This document shows, one piece after another, positions 16,397 to 25,336 of a stretch of 64,000 bases of DNA. Source of the DNA: DASZOC01 sp035550975 (GTDB taxonomy: Bacteria; Actinomycetota; CADDZG01; WHSQ01); the NCBI GenBank assembly GCA_035550975.1, contig DASZOC010000013.1, positions 8,181 through 72,180 on the forward strand, read 5' to 3'. Both the position numbers and the translations under genes were made by a program. The notes under the pieces are model-generated. The model did not search any database and was not told the DNA's origin. It worked only from the letters and a program-made list of their open reading frames with translations. Position 1 is the stretch's first letter; each line of letters opens with the position of its first letter.

Positions 16397-18373
16397 ATGA
16401 GTCCCTCCTTGATCCGCCGGATCGATCCTGTTTACCGCTATGTAGCGGTTGTGTGCGCTGTCGGCCTGGCGGCTTTCGCGACGATTCTCGGACGGGGTCT
16501 CGCCGCAGGGATCTTTGGGTCTGTACGGTTCTGGGTCTTCGCACTGTGCGTCTTGGCGGCGGAGCTAGTCCCGATCCGCCTGCCGGGTCGTCGGGAGGCT
16601 GTGACGGTGACAGTTTCCGGTCCCTTCGTTTTGGCGCTCCTGCTGACGAAAGGATTGCTGGCTGCGGTGCTAGCGATTGCGTTCGCGAGCGCAGTCGATG
16701 ATCTGCTTCGCCGCAAAGCGTTCTGGAAGATGCTCTTCAACATCTCTCAGTACACGCTGTCGCTCACGGCAGCAAATTTCGTACTGACCAGCCTCACCGA
16801 CTTGCCTCGCGCGCAGGACACTTTCGTAGCAGCTGAGGTTCTGGGAATCCTCGCTACCGTTATGACCTATTTCGCCGTGAACGTCGTGATCGTCGGCGCC
16901 GGGATCGCGATGGCTCGCCAGCTCTCCATCCTCAAATCGTTGAGGAGTGACTTCGCTCTCCAAGCAACCCACCAACCCGCTCTGTTGGCTTTGGCGCCAA
17001 TCGTCGTGGCGTCCGCGGATCACTCGATCTGGCTTACGCCGTTGCTACTCCTACCGATGGTCGTCGTTTATCACAGCATTACCGTCTCCGTTAAGCAGAA
17101 AGAGTTGGCTGAGAACCTCGGCTCCCTCTATGCGGCGACGCGCATGTCGCACAGCTCTTCGACACTGGAGGAGTTCCTTCACGACCTTCTTCGCCAGACG
17201 TCAGAGATGTTCCAGGCCGAGGCGGTATCCATAACGATGTTCTCGCCGGAAGAAGGCGGCAGCCACATGACGTCGACATACATGCCCGACGGCGAGTTCC
17301 GCTTCAACCAGCCCACGATGTTGGATCCCAAGGAAGGCGTATGGGCCAGAGTCACCGCAGAAGGGTCCGCCGTGCTCTTGAAAGCCCCGATAGAGAACGA
17401 TCGGCTCCGAGAATACTTTGGCAGCCAGGGCATTAAGGATGCAATGGTTGCTGCGCTCCATACTGAAGGTGAGACATTGGGTTTCATTAGTGTGTCGAAC
17501 CGCGCCGGCGATCAGACCTTCGACGAGGGCTCGCTGAGACTCCTGGAGATGTTGACGAACCATGCCAGCGTCTCGATCCAGAACGCATTCCTGGTTTCGA
17601 AGCTGGAGGAATCGCTAGTCCACCTACGTGAGATGAACCAGCTGAAGGACGACTTCGTAGCCTCCGTTTCACACGAGCTACGAACCCCACTTACCTCTAT
17701 CCGCGGTTACGTGAGGACGCTCCTGAGACCGGACGCTGACTTCTCACCAGAGGATCAGAAATCGTTCCTCGAGACGGTCGACCGCCAGAGCACACGGCTA
17801 CACCGTTTGATCGAAGACCTACTAGCGGTCTCAAGGATCGAGTCCGCCTCGGACCCCACGGTGCTGGCAGCAGTTTCGCTTCCCTTCCTCCTGAACGACG
17901 TGATCGATGAAGTCCGCACCAGAGTGGACCCATCGTTGATCACCGTCAGGCTAGAGGAGGACATGCCAGCGGTCCAGACGGACGCTGGGAAGGTGCATCA
18001 GATCGTCTCGAACCTGATCGACAACGCAGCTAAGTACGGAGGTCCCGACAACCCGATCCTGGTCGAAGCCCGGAGGGAAACAGAGGGTGTGATCATCGCG
18101 GTCACTGACAAAGGGCCGGGTGTACCCAGCGAGCTCCAGGACAAGATCTTCGAGCGCTTCTATCAGATCGACCAATCGGCAACGAGGAGCGTCGGCGGGG
18201 CTGGCCTCGGGCTGTACATCTGCCGCCGGATGGCGGAGGCGATCGGAGGCAGAGTTTGGCTCGAGCGGACCTCTCCGGACGGGTCGACGTTCAGCGTCTG
18301 GATCCCGCTCAAACCGCAGCCAGCAACGGCCCTACAAACTGTCGGACCTAGCGACGGTGGCTGGAAGCTCTAA
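16397..18373 (+). CDS. Membrane histidine kinase with GAF domain
   Basis: A 658-residue sensor kinase. Residues 1-215 hold about six membrane segments of a MASE-like sensory module (block AELVPIRLPGRREAVTV between early segments). A linker and a GAF domain follow (about 245-395). HisKA has the phospho-acceptor in SVSHELRTPLTSIRGY, and the ATPase domain has VSNLIDNAAKYGG, TDKGPGVP and GGAGLGLYICRRM. It lies directly behind two copies of a tiny exported-peptide gene, so it is the best candidate receptor or co-regulated partner. The region looks richer in A/T than flanking genes. No response regulator is adjacent. Its TAA interlocks with the convergent uvrB stop. Confidence 0.85.
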   Translation: MSPSLIRRIDPVYRYVAVVCAVGLAAFATILGRGLAAGIFGSVRFWVFALCVLAAELVPIRLPGRREAVTVTVSGPFVLALLLTKGLLAAVLAIAFASAVDDLLRRKAFWKMLFNISQYTLSLTAANFVLTSLTDLPRAQDTFVAAEVLGILATVMTYFAVNVVIVGAGIAMARQLSILKSLRSDFALQATHQPALLALAPIVVASADHSIWLTPLLLLPMVVVYHSITVSVKQKELAENLGSLYAATRMSHSSSTLEEFLHDLLRQTSEMFQAEAVSITMFSPEEGGSHMTSTYMPDGEFRFNQPTMLDPKEGVWARVTAEGSAVLLKAPIENDRLREYFGSQGIKDAMVAALHTEGETLGFISVSNRAGDQTFDEGSLRLLEMLTNHASVSIQNAFLVSKLEESLVHLREMNQLKDDFVASVSHELRTPLTSIRGYVRTLLRPDADFSPEDQKSFLETVDRQSTRLHRLIEDLLAVSRIESASDPTVLAAVSLPFLLNDVIDEVRTRVDPSLITVRLEEDMPAVQTDAGKVHQIVSNLIDNAAKYGGPDNPILVEARRETEGVIIAVTDKGPGVPSELQDKIFERFYQIDQSATRSVGGAGLGLYICRRMAEAIGGRVWLERTSPDGSTFSVWIPLKPQPATALQTVGPSDGGWKL

Positions 18374-20370
18374 GAAACGTCCCGTAGCTCTCGCTTCAGG
18401 TCCGCTATCTCGTCGCGGATCCTCGCGGCGTACTCGAAACGGAGGTCTTCGGCCGCTTGGTGCATCTCCTCTTCTAGCTGCAGCACGAGACGCTTGAGCT
18501 CGTCGGGGGTACCTCCGATCGGCTCGCGGCGACGGCTCTTGGACTTCGCCGGCACGTGGCCGTCGCGGTTGCGGCCGAAGCCCGCTATGAGGATGTCGTT
18601 GACCGCCTTGCGGATCGATTGTGGGTCGATACCGTGCTCCTCGTTGTAGCGGGACTGGATCATGCGACGACGCTGGGTCTCGTTGATGGCGAACCGCATG
18701 GAGTCGGTCACCTCGTCGGCGTACATCACGACCTGGCCCTCGACGTGCCGCGCGGCGCGGCCGATTGTCTGGATCAACGAGGTCTGCGACCGCAGGAAGC
18801 CTTCCTTGTCGGCATCGAGGATCGCCACCATGGAGACCTCGGGAAGGTCGAGCCCCTCGCGCAGGAGGTTGATGCCGACGAGCACGTCGAAGTCGCCGAG
18901 GCGCAGGTCGCGGAGGATCTCCATGCGTTCGACCGTGTCGATGTCCGAGTGCAGGTAGCGCACGCGGATCCCGGACTCCAACAGGTAATCCGTCAGGTCC
19001 TCGGCCATCTTCTTCGTCAGGGTCGTGACGAGGACGCGTTGCTCCGCCTCCGTCCGTTTCCTGATCTCATCGAGCAGGTCGTCGATCTGCCCCTTCGTCG
19101 GCTTGACCACGACCTCGGGGTCGATCAGGCCCGTCGGACGGACGAGTTGCTCGATCGGCTGTCCCCCCTCTCTCAACTCGAAGGGGCCGGGGGTCGCGCT
19201 CATGAACACGACCTGGTTGACGCGGTCGAGGAACTCGTCGAAGCGCAGCGGCCGGTTGTCCAGCGCACTCGGCAAGCGGAACCCATGCTCGACCAGCGTC
19301 CGCTTCCGGCTCATGTCGCCTTCGTACATCCCGCCGATCTGCGGCACGGTCACGTGGGACTCGTCGATGACGATGAGGAAGTCGTCCGGGAAGTAATCGA
19401 GGAGCGTATTCGGTCGCGATCCGGGAGCGCGGCCTTCGATATGGCGTGAGTAGTTCTCGATGCCGGAGCAGAAGCCGACCTCGCGCATCATCTCGAGGTC
19501 GTAGTTCGTCCGCATCCTCAGACGCTGAGCCTCGAGCAGCTTGCGCTCGTTCTCGAGGACCGTCAGACGGTCTCGCAGCTCCGCCTCGATCTGGATGATC
19601 GCCCGCTCCATGCGCGCCTTCGATGCCACGTAGTGCGACGCGGGATAGATCGTGACATGGTCGAGCTCGCGGACGATCTCGCCCGTCAGAGGGTCGAGCT
19701 GGATGATGCGGTCGACCTCGTCGCCGAACAGCTCGATCCGCACGGCGATCTCCTCGTACGCGGGGAAGATCTCGATCGTGTCTCCGCGGACGCGGAACTT
19801 CCCGCGGATGAAGTTGACGTCGTTGCGCTCATATTGGATGTCGACGAGACGTTGCGTGATGAAGTCGCGATCGGCCGTTCCGCCGCGGGCGACGCTGACG
19901 ACCTGCTGCAGGTACTCCTCGGGAGACCCGAGGCCGAATATGCACGACACGCTGGCGACGATCAGCACGTCGTTGCGCTGCAGCAGAGCACTGGTCGCCG
20001 AATGTCTCAACCGCTCGATCTCGTCGTTGATCGAGGAGTCTTTCTCTATGTAGGTGTCGGACGACGGGACATACGCCTCGGGCTGGTAGTAGTCGTAGTA
20101 CGAGACGAAGTACTCGACCGCGTTGTGGGGGAAGAACTGCTTGAACTCGTTACACAGCTGCGCGGCCAGCGACTTATTCGGAGCGATGACGAGCGTCGGT
20201 TTCTGGATCTGCTCGAGCGCCCACGCCATCGTGGCGGTCTTGCCGGTGCCGGTGGCTCCGAGCAACGTCGAGTAGCGCTCGCCGCTGGTGACCCTCTCCG
20301 CGAGCGCGCGGATAGCCGCCGGTTGGTCGCCGGCAGGTGAGAAGTCCGACTCGACCTTGAACGGTGGCAT
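18370..20370 (-). CDS. uvrB: Excinuclease ABC subunit B
   Basis: A 666-residue helicase-like subunit that verifies damage and recruits UvrC. Walker A GATGTGKT lies near residue 38, the beta-hairpin region is YYDYYQPEAYVP, and helicase motifs include DESHVT, FMSATPG and IQTIGRAARH. A C-terminal UVR motif (RLVLQLEEEMHQAAEDLRFE) is present. It is the last gene of a long minus-strand run that starts at polA. Confidence 0.97.
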   Translation of the reverse strand: MPPFKVESDFSPAGDQPAAIRALAERVTSGERYSTLLGATGTGKTATMAWALEQIQKPTLVIAPNKSLAAQLCNEFKQFFPHNAVEYFVSYYDYYQPEAYVPSSDTYIEKDSSINDEIERLRHSATSALLQRNDVLIVASVSCIFGLGSPEEYLQQVVSVARGGTADRDFITQRLVDIQYERNDVNFIRGKFRVRGDTIEIFPAYEEIAVRIELFGDEVDRIIQLDPLTGEIVRELDHVTIYPASHYVASKARMERAIIQIEAELRDRLTVLENERKLLEAQRLRMRTNYDLEMMREVGFCSGIENYSRHIEGRAPGSRPNTLLDYFPDDFLIVIDESHVTVPQIGGMYEGDMSRKRTLVEHGFRLPSALDNRPLRFDEFLDRVNQVVFMSATPGPFELREGGQPIEQLVRPTGLIDPEVVVKPTKGQIDDLLDEIRKRTEAEQRVLVTTLTKKMAEDLTDYLLESGIRVRYLHSDIDTVERMEILRDLRLGDFDVLVGINLLREGLDLPEVSMVAILDADKEGFLRSQTSLIQTIGRAARHVEGQVVMYADEVTDSMRFAINETQRRRMIQSRYNEEHGIDPQSIRKAVNDILIAGFGRNRDGHVPAKSKSRRREPIGGTPDELKRLVLQLEEEMHQAAEDLRFEYAARIRDEIADLKRELRDVS

Positions 20371-20408
20371 CCACCTCAGTCTAAGGATGAGGGTGTCGCG
20401 CTTATTCC

Positions 20409-22154
20409 TTAGCCGTCGCCGTCCGTGACCGGCACCGTGAAGTGGAACGTGGAGCCCTGACTCGGCTGCGACTCAACCCAAAGATTGCCGTTGTGAGCAT
20501 CGATGATCGTCTTGGAGATGAACAGCCCGAGGCCGGTCCCCTTCTTTGTCCACGCTGGCTTTGCCAACATCGCGAACTTCGAGAAGATCCGCTCCGTGTC
20601 GCCCGGCGCGATCCCGATGCCTTCGTCGGTGACCGAGACGCGCACCATCGACGGATCCTCCGGGTCGCGGCCCCCGCGCAACGTGATCGTCGTTCCCTCG
20701 GGCGAGTAGCGCACGGCATTCGTCAGGAGGTTGATGACGACCTGACGGATCCGCTCATGATCGCCCAGAACGTTTGGCATGTCCGGGTCGAGCTCGACCT
20801 CCAGCTCGTGCGTCGCCGCGATCGATGCGTGGATCGTAACGATGCTTTCGATGAGCTCCCTCAACGACATGGGCTCGAACTCGTAGCGCAGGTTGCCGCT
20901 CTCCATCCGCGATATGTCGAGCAGGTCGGAAACGAGGTGTGCGAGGCGCTCGGTCTCGCGCCTGACTATCCCGAGGAACTGCGTCCGTTTCTCATCCTCG
21001 AGGTTCGCCCAGTGCTCCTCGAGCGTCTGGCCGAACCCCACGATGGTCGTCATCGGCCCTTTGAGCTCGTGGGCAAGCATCGAGACGAAGTCGCTCTTCG
21101 CGCGGTCCGTCTCGCGCAACCTCTGCATCAACGCGCGTTCCCGCGCGCGCGTCCGGTTCAGGTCGATGACCGCCGCCATCCTGGCTCCCAGCAGCGACGT
21201 GAACCGGAGGTCTTCGTCGTCGAAGTAGCCCTTCTGTGAGTTGATCGCCTCGAGCACGCCCAGCGGCTGGTGTCCGCTGGTCAGTGGGACGACGAGGAGG
21301 TTGTCTATCCTGAGCAGGCTCCTCAATCGCGGCCCCACCCAAGCATCGTGCTTGGCATCGTTCGAGACCAACGGCGTGCACGTCCTGAAGACGGTGCTCG
21401 CGAGAGACGGCTCGTCCAACGGGATCTGGAGGTTGCCGACCTTTCCCTCGTCGATCCCGAGCGCAGGCTTCTGGACGCGTAGCAAGTCCGAGTCTTCGTC
21501 GTGCAACAGCACCATCATCCGCTCGCACTCCAGCAGATCCGTCACCACGCGCACGGCTTCGCCGATCACGTGCTCGAGCGACTCGTCCGACGTCAACAGA
21601 CGCGAGAGCCTCTGGAGCCCATCGAGCTCTCGTGCCTGGCGATCTAGATCACGGCACATGTGGGCCCCCCGGACCATCGCGGCAGCCTTGTCGGCGAGAA
21701 CCGAGAGCACCGTCAGGTCCTCATCGGTGAACCCGCTCCGCTTGGAATTGACGGCGACCGCGACACCCATGCGCGTTTCGCCCGACACGAGTGGAGCCCC
21801 GACGAGGTTGCGGGAGTCGTAGAGCTCCCCCAGCGCGGGGCTCCCGTCGGGATCACCCAAGACGTCATCGACGACCTCGCCGCGGGCGGAGTTGAAGATC
21901 CTCCTGACGATCCCCGGCCCACTGAGCGAGAGGCGATCTTCCTCCTCGCCCTGCCCCCCGAACGCGCGCATGTCATCGGTGTCCTCGTCGTACAGGAACA
22001 GCAGCGCTCGCTCGCAGGGGACAACGTCGTGGATGCACCTGAGGATCTCGCGGATGGCGCCTTCGAGGCCCTCCTCGTACATGCTCATAGAGGCGATCCG
22101 ATGCATCGCCTGGAGCTGGGTATCGCGGCTCCTGCCGTCGACCGTCATGCTCAT
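20409..22154 (-). CDS. Cytoplasmic GAF-GAF histidine kinase
   Basis: A 581-residue kinase without obvious membrane segments. Two GAF domains (about 20-165 and 180-335) precede HisKA with the phosphorylated His in SMLAHELKGPMTTIVGFG, then an ATPase domain with QVVINLLTNAVRYSPEG, DEGIGIAP and GTGLGLFISKTI. GAF pairs often sense small molecules, redox state or gases; the ligand is not evident. ATG 22154 overlaps the HAD gene stop by 4 bases, so the two are translationally coupled. No response regulator is nearby. Confidence 0.85.
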   Translation of the reverse strand: MSMTVDGRSRDTQLQAMHRIASMSMYEEGLEGAIREILRCIHDVVPCERALLFLYDEDTDDMRAFGGQGEEEDRLSLSGPGIVRRIFNSARGEVVDDVLGDPDGSPALGELYDSRNLVGAPLVSGETRMGVAVAVNSKRSGFTDEDLTVLSVLADKAAAMVRGAHMCRDLDRQARELDGLQRLSRLLTSDESLEHVIGEAVRVVTDLLECERMMVLLHDEDSDLLRVQKPALGIDEGKVGNLQIPLDEPSLASTVFRTCTPLVSNDAKHDAWVGPRLRSLLRIDNLLVVPLTSGHQPLGVLEAINSQKGYFDDEDLRFTSLLGARMAAVIDLNRTRARERALMQRLRETDRAKSDFVSMLAHELKGPMTTIVGFGQTLEEHWANLEDEKRTQFLGIVRRETERLAHLVSDLLDISRMESGNLRYEFEPMSLRELIESIVTIHASIAATHELEVELDPDMPNVLGDHERIRQVVINLLTNAVRYSPEGTTITLRGGRDPEDPSMVRVSVTDEGIGIAPGDTERIFSKFAMLAKPAWTKKGTGLGLFISKTIIDAHNGNLWVESQPSQGSTFHFTVPVTDGDG

Positions 22155-22858
22155 ACGCTGTCCACCACCGCGACGAGCTCGTCGAGCTTCGTGATCCTTC
22201 GCACTCCGTCGTCGGAGTAGCGACCGATCCGGTCGAGAAGGACCGGCGTCATCCCGACTTTGCTAGCGGGTTCGATGTCCATCACCGGTGAGTCTCCTAC
22301 ATGTACCGCGCGGCTCCCGTCGACGCGGGCTCGCTCCAGGGCAAGCTCGTAGAGGGCGGGGTCGGGCTTCTCCACGCCCTCTACACCAGAGATCACCGCG
22401 GTATCGAAGACGTGACCAACCTCCATCTCCACCAACATCTTCTCGAGCCAGCTGTCGAAGTTCGAGATCAACCCCAGCCGGTAACCGGCACCAGCGAGCG
22501 CATCGAACGTAGGCCGCACGTCGTCATACAAGCGATACGAGGTCGGGTCGGAGAATTTCTCGTAGAGGGCCTGGGCCATGGCGGGATCGTCGATGTTCAA
22601 CTCCGCGAGGAAGCGCGTGTAGGTGAACGTCCAGAACGCGCGCGACGCTTCGGGCGAAAGGGTGGGTCCGTGATCCAGCCCTGCCTCGTCCAGCAACTCC
22701 ACGAGGTGCGGCGCTACACGCTCCTGGACCTCACGCACGCGGTCCGCGTCCATGTCGATCCCACGCGCAACACACGTCGCCGCAAACAGCTCGGGGAACG
22801 ACGGATACGGGTCCAGGATCGTTCCTCCCGCGTCGAAGAACACCACCTCGATCGTCAT
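22151..22858 (-). CDS. HAD family hydrolase
   Basis: A 235-residue haloacid dehalogenase-superfamily phosphatase. Motif I is FFDAGGTI: the nucleophile Asp is present but the usual second Asp of DxD is replaced by Gly, as in some HDHD3/YjjG-like members. Motif II lies in LGLISNFDSW, the motif III Lys in EGVEKPDPALY, and motif IV in VHVGDSPVMDI. Substrate unknown. It overlaps coaE (4 bases) upstream and the GAF-GAF kinase gene downstream. Confidence 0.85.
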   Translation of the reverse strand: MTIEVVFFDAGGTILDPYPSFPELFAATCVARGIDMDADRVREVQERVAPHLVELLDEAGLDHGPTLSPEASRAFWTFTYTRFLAELNIDDPAMAQALYEKFSDPTSYRLYDDVRPTFDALAGAGYRLGLISNFDSWLEKMLVEMEVGHVFDTAVISGVEGVEKPDPALYELALERARVDGSRAVHVGDSPVMDIEPASKVGMTPVLLDRIGRYSDDGVRRITKLDELVAVVDSV

Positions 22859-23457
22859 CGGTCACTCTGCTGCAGCTGCGCCCACACCGCGTCCGCCTTC
22901 GCCTCGAGGTCGTCGAGCGAGCCGTCGTTCGTCACCACGATGTCGGCCCGCGCGGCGAGGTCCTCGTCCCGAGCCTGCGTTGCCATCCGCGCAGCGACGG
23001 CGTCGGAGGTCATCTTGCGATCACGCATGAGCCTTTCACGCCGTCTAGCGCGGCTGGATGTCACCACGATGATCGTATCCATCGAGTCCGCCAGCCCCAT
23101 CTCGAGGATCAGTGCCGCATCGAGTATGACGACCGAATCTGTGCCGCGCAGCGTGTCGAGGGTGTCGGCGATGCTCCTCAGGATCACGGGATGGACGATC
23201 GCGTTCAACGCCGCCAACTTGTCGGGATCGGCGAAGACGAGCGCGGCCACGCGCTTGCGATCGATATCCATCGAGCCGGCGGCCAAGACCTCGTCACCGA
23301 ACTGGTCCACGACCGAGTGCCACGCCGGCTCGCCGGGAGCCAAGGCTGCGTGACCCAACGCGTCTGCATCGATGACGATCGCGCCGCGGGCCGCGAGCAT
23401 CCGCGCGAAGGTCGACTTGCCGGAACCGATGCCCCCGGTCAGACCGACGACGTGCAT
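22855..23457 (-). CDS. coaE: Dephospho-CoA kinase
   Basis: A 200-residue P-loop kinase for the last step of coenzyme A synthesis (3'-phosphorylation of dephospho-CoA). Markers are VGLTGGIGSGKST at the N-terminus, VIDADALGHAAL, the substrate motif VHPVI and the lid region RRRERLMRDRKMT. Its start is 12 bases after the rpsA stop, an adjacency (rpsA-coaE) that is common in actinobacteria. Confidence 0.95.
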   Translation of the reverse strand: MHVVGLTGGIGSGKSTFARMLAARGAIVIDADALGHAALAPGEPAWHSVVDQFGDEVLAAGSMDIDRKRVAALVFADPDKLAALNAIVHPVILRSIADTLDTLRGTDSVVILDAALILEMGLADSMDTIIVVTSSRARRRERLMRDRKMTSDAVAARMATQARDEDLAARADIVVTNDGSLDDLEAKADAVWAQLQQSDR

Positions 23458-23469
23458 GCCAGGAAGCGG

Positions 23470-25239
23470 CTAGTTCTGACCGCGTTCGCGCTTGAGGTCC
23501 TTGACGATCGACTCGATCGATTCCTCACCCGTCGCGTCTCCCGGCTCGAGGTCCTCGGGTCCTGCCGCTTCGGCGCTCTCGGCAACGGCGATCTCGTCGG
23601 CATCCAGGGCGGCGATCGATTCACCGGGCGCGGCACCTTCTTCCGGCTCTTCCTCGTTCAGACGCTTGTCGAGCTCGCGCTCTTGCGGCTCGTCGGGAAG
23701 GATCCCTGCTTGGGCCTCGGGGGGTGTCGTCGAAGATGTCGTCGCGATCAGCTCGGCCTGCTCTTCTTCCTCTGCGGGGGCGGCCGCGACCGCCTCCTCG
23801 ACGTTCGGAGCGGCCTCCGGCGCGGTCGGGTCCGAGACAAGCTCGGGCGCGCCCTCTATGGACGACGCCAGCTCGCGTTCCGGCTCGGGGCGGCGGATCG
23901 TGTCCTCCGTCGAGACTCCCGCGTGCTCCGACGCCGCCTCGGCTTCCAGCTCCATCTCCGCAGCCTTCGGCTCCACCGCGTCGTCGGCCCCGAGGTTCGC
24001 CCCCGACCCTCCGCCTTCTGCCTCCGGGATCGCGCTCGCCGCTTCCGGCATCGTCTGTTTGCGCGACAGCGAGATGCGGCGGCGATCGAGATCGATGTCG
24101 ATGATCTTGACCTCGACGCGATCGTGCACGCTGACTTCGTCCTCGGGTCTCTCTACATGGTGCGCCGCGATCTCCGAGATGTGCACGAGGCCCTCGATCG
24201 CGTCGTCGACCTCCACGAAGGCGCCGAATGGAACGAGCTTCGTCACTCGGCCTTCGATGATGTCGCCGACGTTGTGCTCGCGCGCGAACTGACGCCACGG
24301 GTCTTCCTGCGTCGCCTTGAGCGACAACGAAACGCGCTCTCGCTCGAGGTCGACGTCGAGGACCTCGACCTTGACCTCCTGACCGACCTCTACTACCTCA
24401 CTCGGATGATCGACGTGCTTCCACGAGAGCTCCGACACGTGGACGAGCCCGTCGACCCCGCCGAGGTCGACGAAGGCACCGAAGTTCACGATCGAAGAGA
24501 TCACGCCCTCGCGCACCTCGCCCTTCGTCAGCGAGTTCAGGAAGTCGTGGCGTTGCTCGGCCTGCGACTCCTCGAGGAACTTGCGGCGGGAAAGCACGAC
24601 GTTGTTGCGGTTCTTGTCGAGCTCGATGATGCGGCACTCGAGCTGCTTGCCCACGTACGGCTGCAGGTCGCGCACCCGGCGCATCTCGACGAGCGACGCG
24701 GGCAGGAACCCGCGGAGACCGATGTCGAGGATCAACCCGCCCTTGACGACCTCGATCACGGGCCCGGTCACCGTGCCGTCCTCGTTCTTGATCGCTTCGA
24801 TCTTGCCCCACGCCTTCTCGTACTGGGCGCGCTTCTTGGACAGGATCAGGCGACCTTCCTTGTCCTCCTTCTGGAGAACGAGGGCCTCGAGCTCGTCGCC
24901 GAGCGAGACGATCTGAGAAGGGTCGACATCGTTGCGGATCGACAGCTCGCGTGATGGGATGACGCCCTCGGACTTGTAACCGATGTCGAGCAGGACCTCG
25001 TCCTTCTCGATCTTCACGATCGTCCCGCTGACCAGATCGCCCTCTTCGAACGGTTTGATCGTGGCGTCGATGGCGGCCATGAGCTCTTCCATCGACTCGC
25101 CGACGTCGTTCTCGACGATCGTCCCGCCGGCATAGCTGGTGCCGGAGGTCGAGGGAGCGGTGCGGGTGATGGTGCCGCCCTGCCCGTCGGGGAGGGTCTC
25201 TTCCGAGGCTTGAGCAGCCTCGTCCTGCGGTGGAGTCAT
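23470..25239 (-). CDS. rpsA: 30S ribosomal protein S1 with long acidic tail
   Basis: A 589-residue S1 protein. Four S1 RNA-binding repeats are visible (about 50-120, 140-205, 225-295 and 310-385), with GDLVSGTIVKIEKDEVLLD, VVKGGLILDIGLRGFLPAS, VNFGAFVDLGGVDGLVH and VPFGAFVEVDDAIEGLVH as their cores. From about 390 to the end runs a 200-residue Ala/Glu/Pro-rich tail with few basic residues until the last six, presumably disordered. It helps bind and unfold mRNA on the 30S subunit. A hairpin lies in the leader. Confidence 0.95.
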   Translation of the reverse strand: MTPPQDEAAQASEETLPDGQGGTITRTAPSTSGTSYAGGTIVENDVGESMEELMAAIDATIKPFEEGDLVSGTIVKIEKDEVLLDIGYKSEGVIPSRELSIRNDVDPSQIVSLGDELEALVLQKEDKEGRLILSKKRAQYEKAWGKIEAIKNEDGTVTGPVIEVVKGGLILDIGLRGFLPASLVEMRRVRDLQPYVGKQLECRIIELDKNRNNVVLSRRKFLEESQAEQRHDFLNSLTKGEVREGVISSIVNFGAFVDLGGVDGLVHVSELSWKHVDHPSEVVEVGQEVKVEVLDVDLERERVSLSLKATQEDPWRQFAREHNVGDIIEGRVTKLVPFGAFVEVDDAIEGLVHISEIAAHHVERPEDEVSVHDRVEVKIIDIDLDRRRISLSRKQTMPEAASAIPEAEGGGSGANLGADDAVEPKAAEMELEAEAASEHAGVSTEDTIRRPEPERELASSIEGAPELVSDPTAPEAAPNVEEAVAAAPAEEEEQAELIATTSSTTPPEAQAGILPDEPQERELDKRLNEEEPEEGAAPGESIAALDADEIAVAESAEAAGPEDLEPGDATGEESIESIVKDLKRERGQN

Positions 25240-25271
25240 ATAGGTGGATTCCCTTTCCGTTACAAGATTTC

Positions 25272-25288
25272 GCCCCCGAAAAGGGGGC
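25272..25288 (-). terminator. GC hairpin in the rpsA leader
   Basis: GCCCCC/GGGGGC with a 5-base loop, between the cyclase-fusion gene stop and rpsA. There is no U-run after it on the minus strand. It may be a weak terminator or an S1 autoregulatory structure. Confidence 0.4.
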
Positions 25289-25336
25289 CGAGGCAGTATA
25301 CGAGCGCGGTAGTAGCCCCGCCACCGGCAGCGTGGG

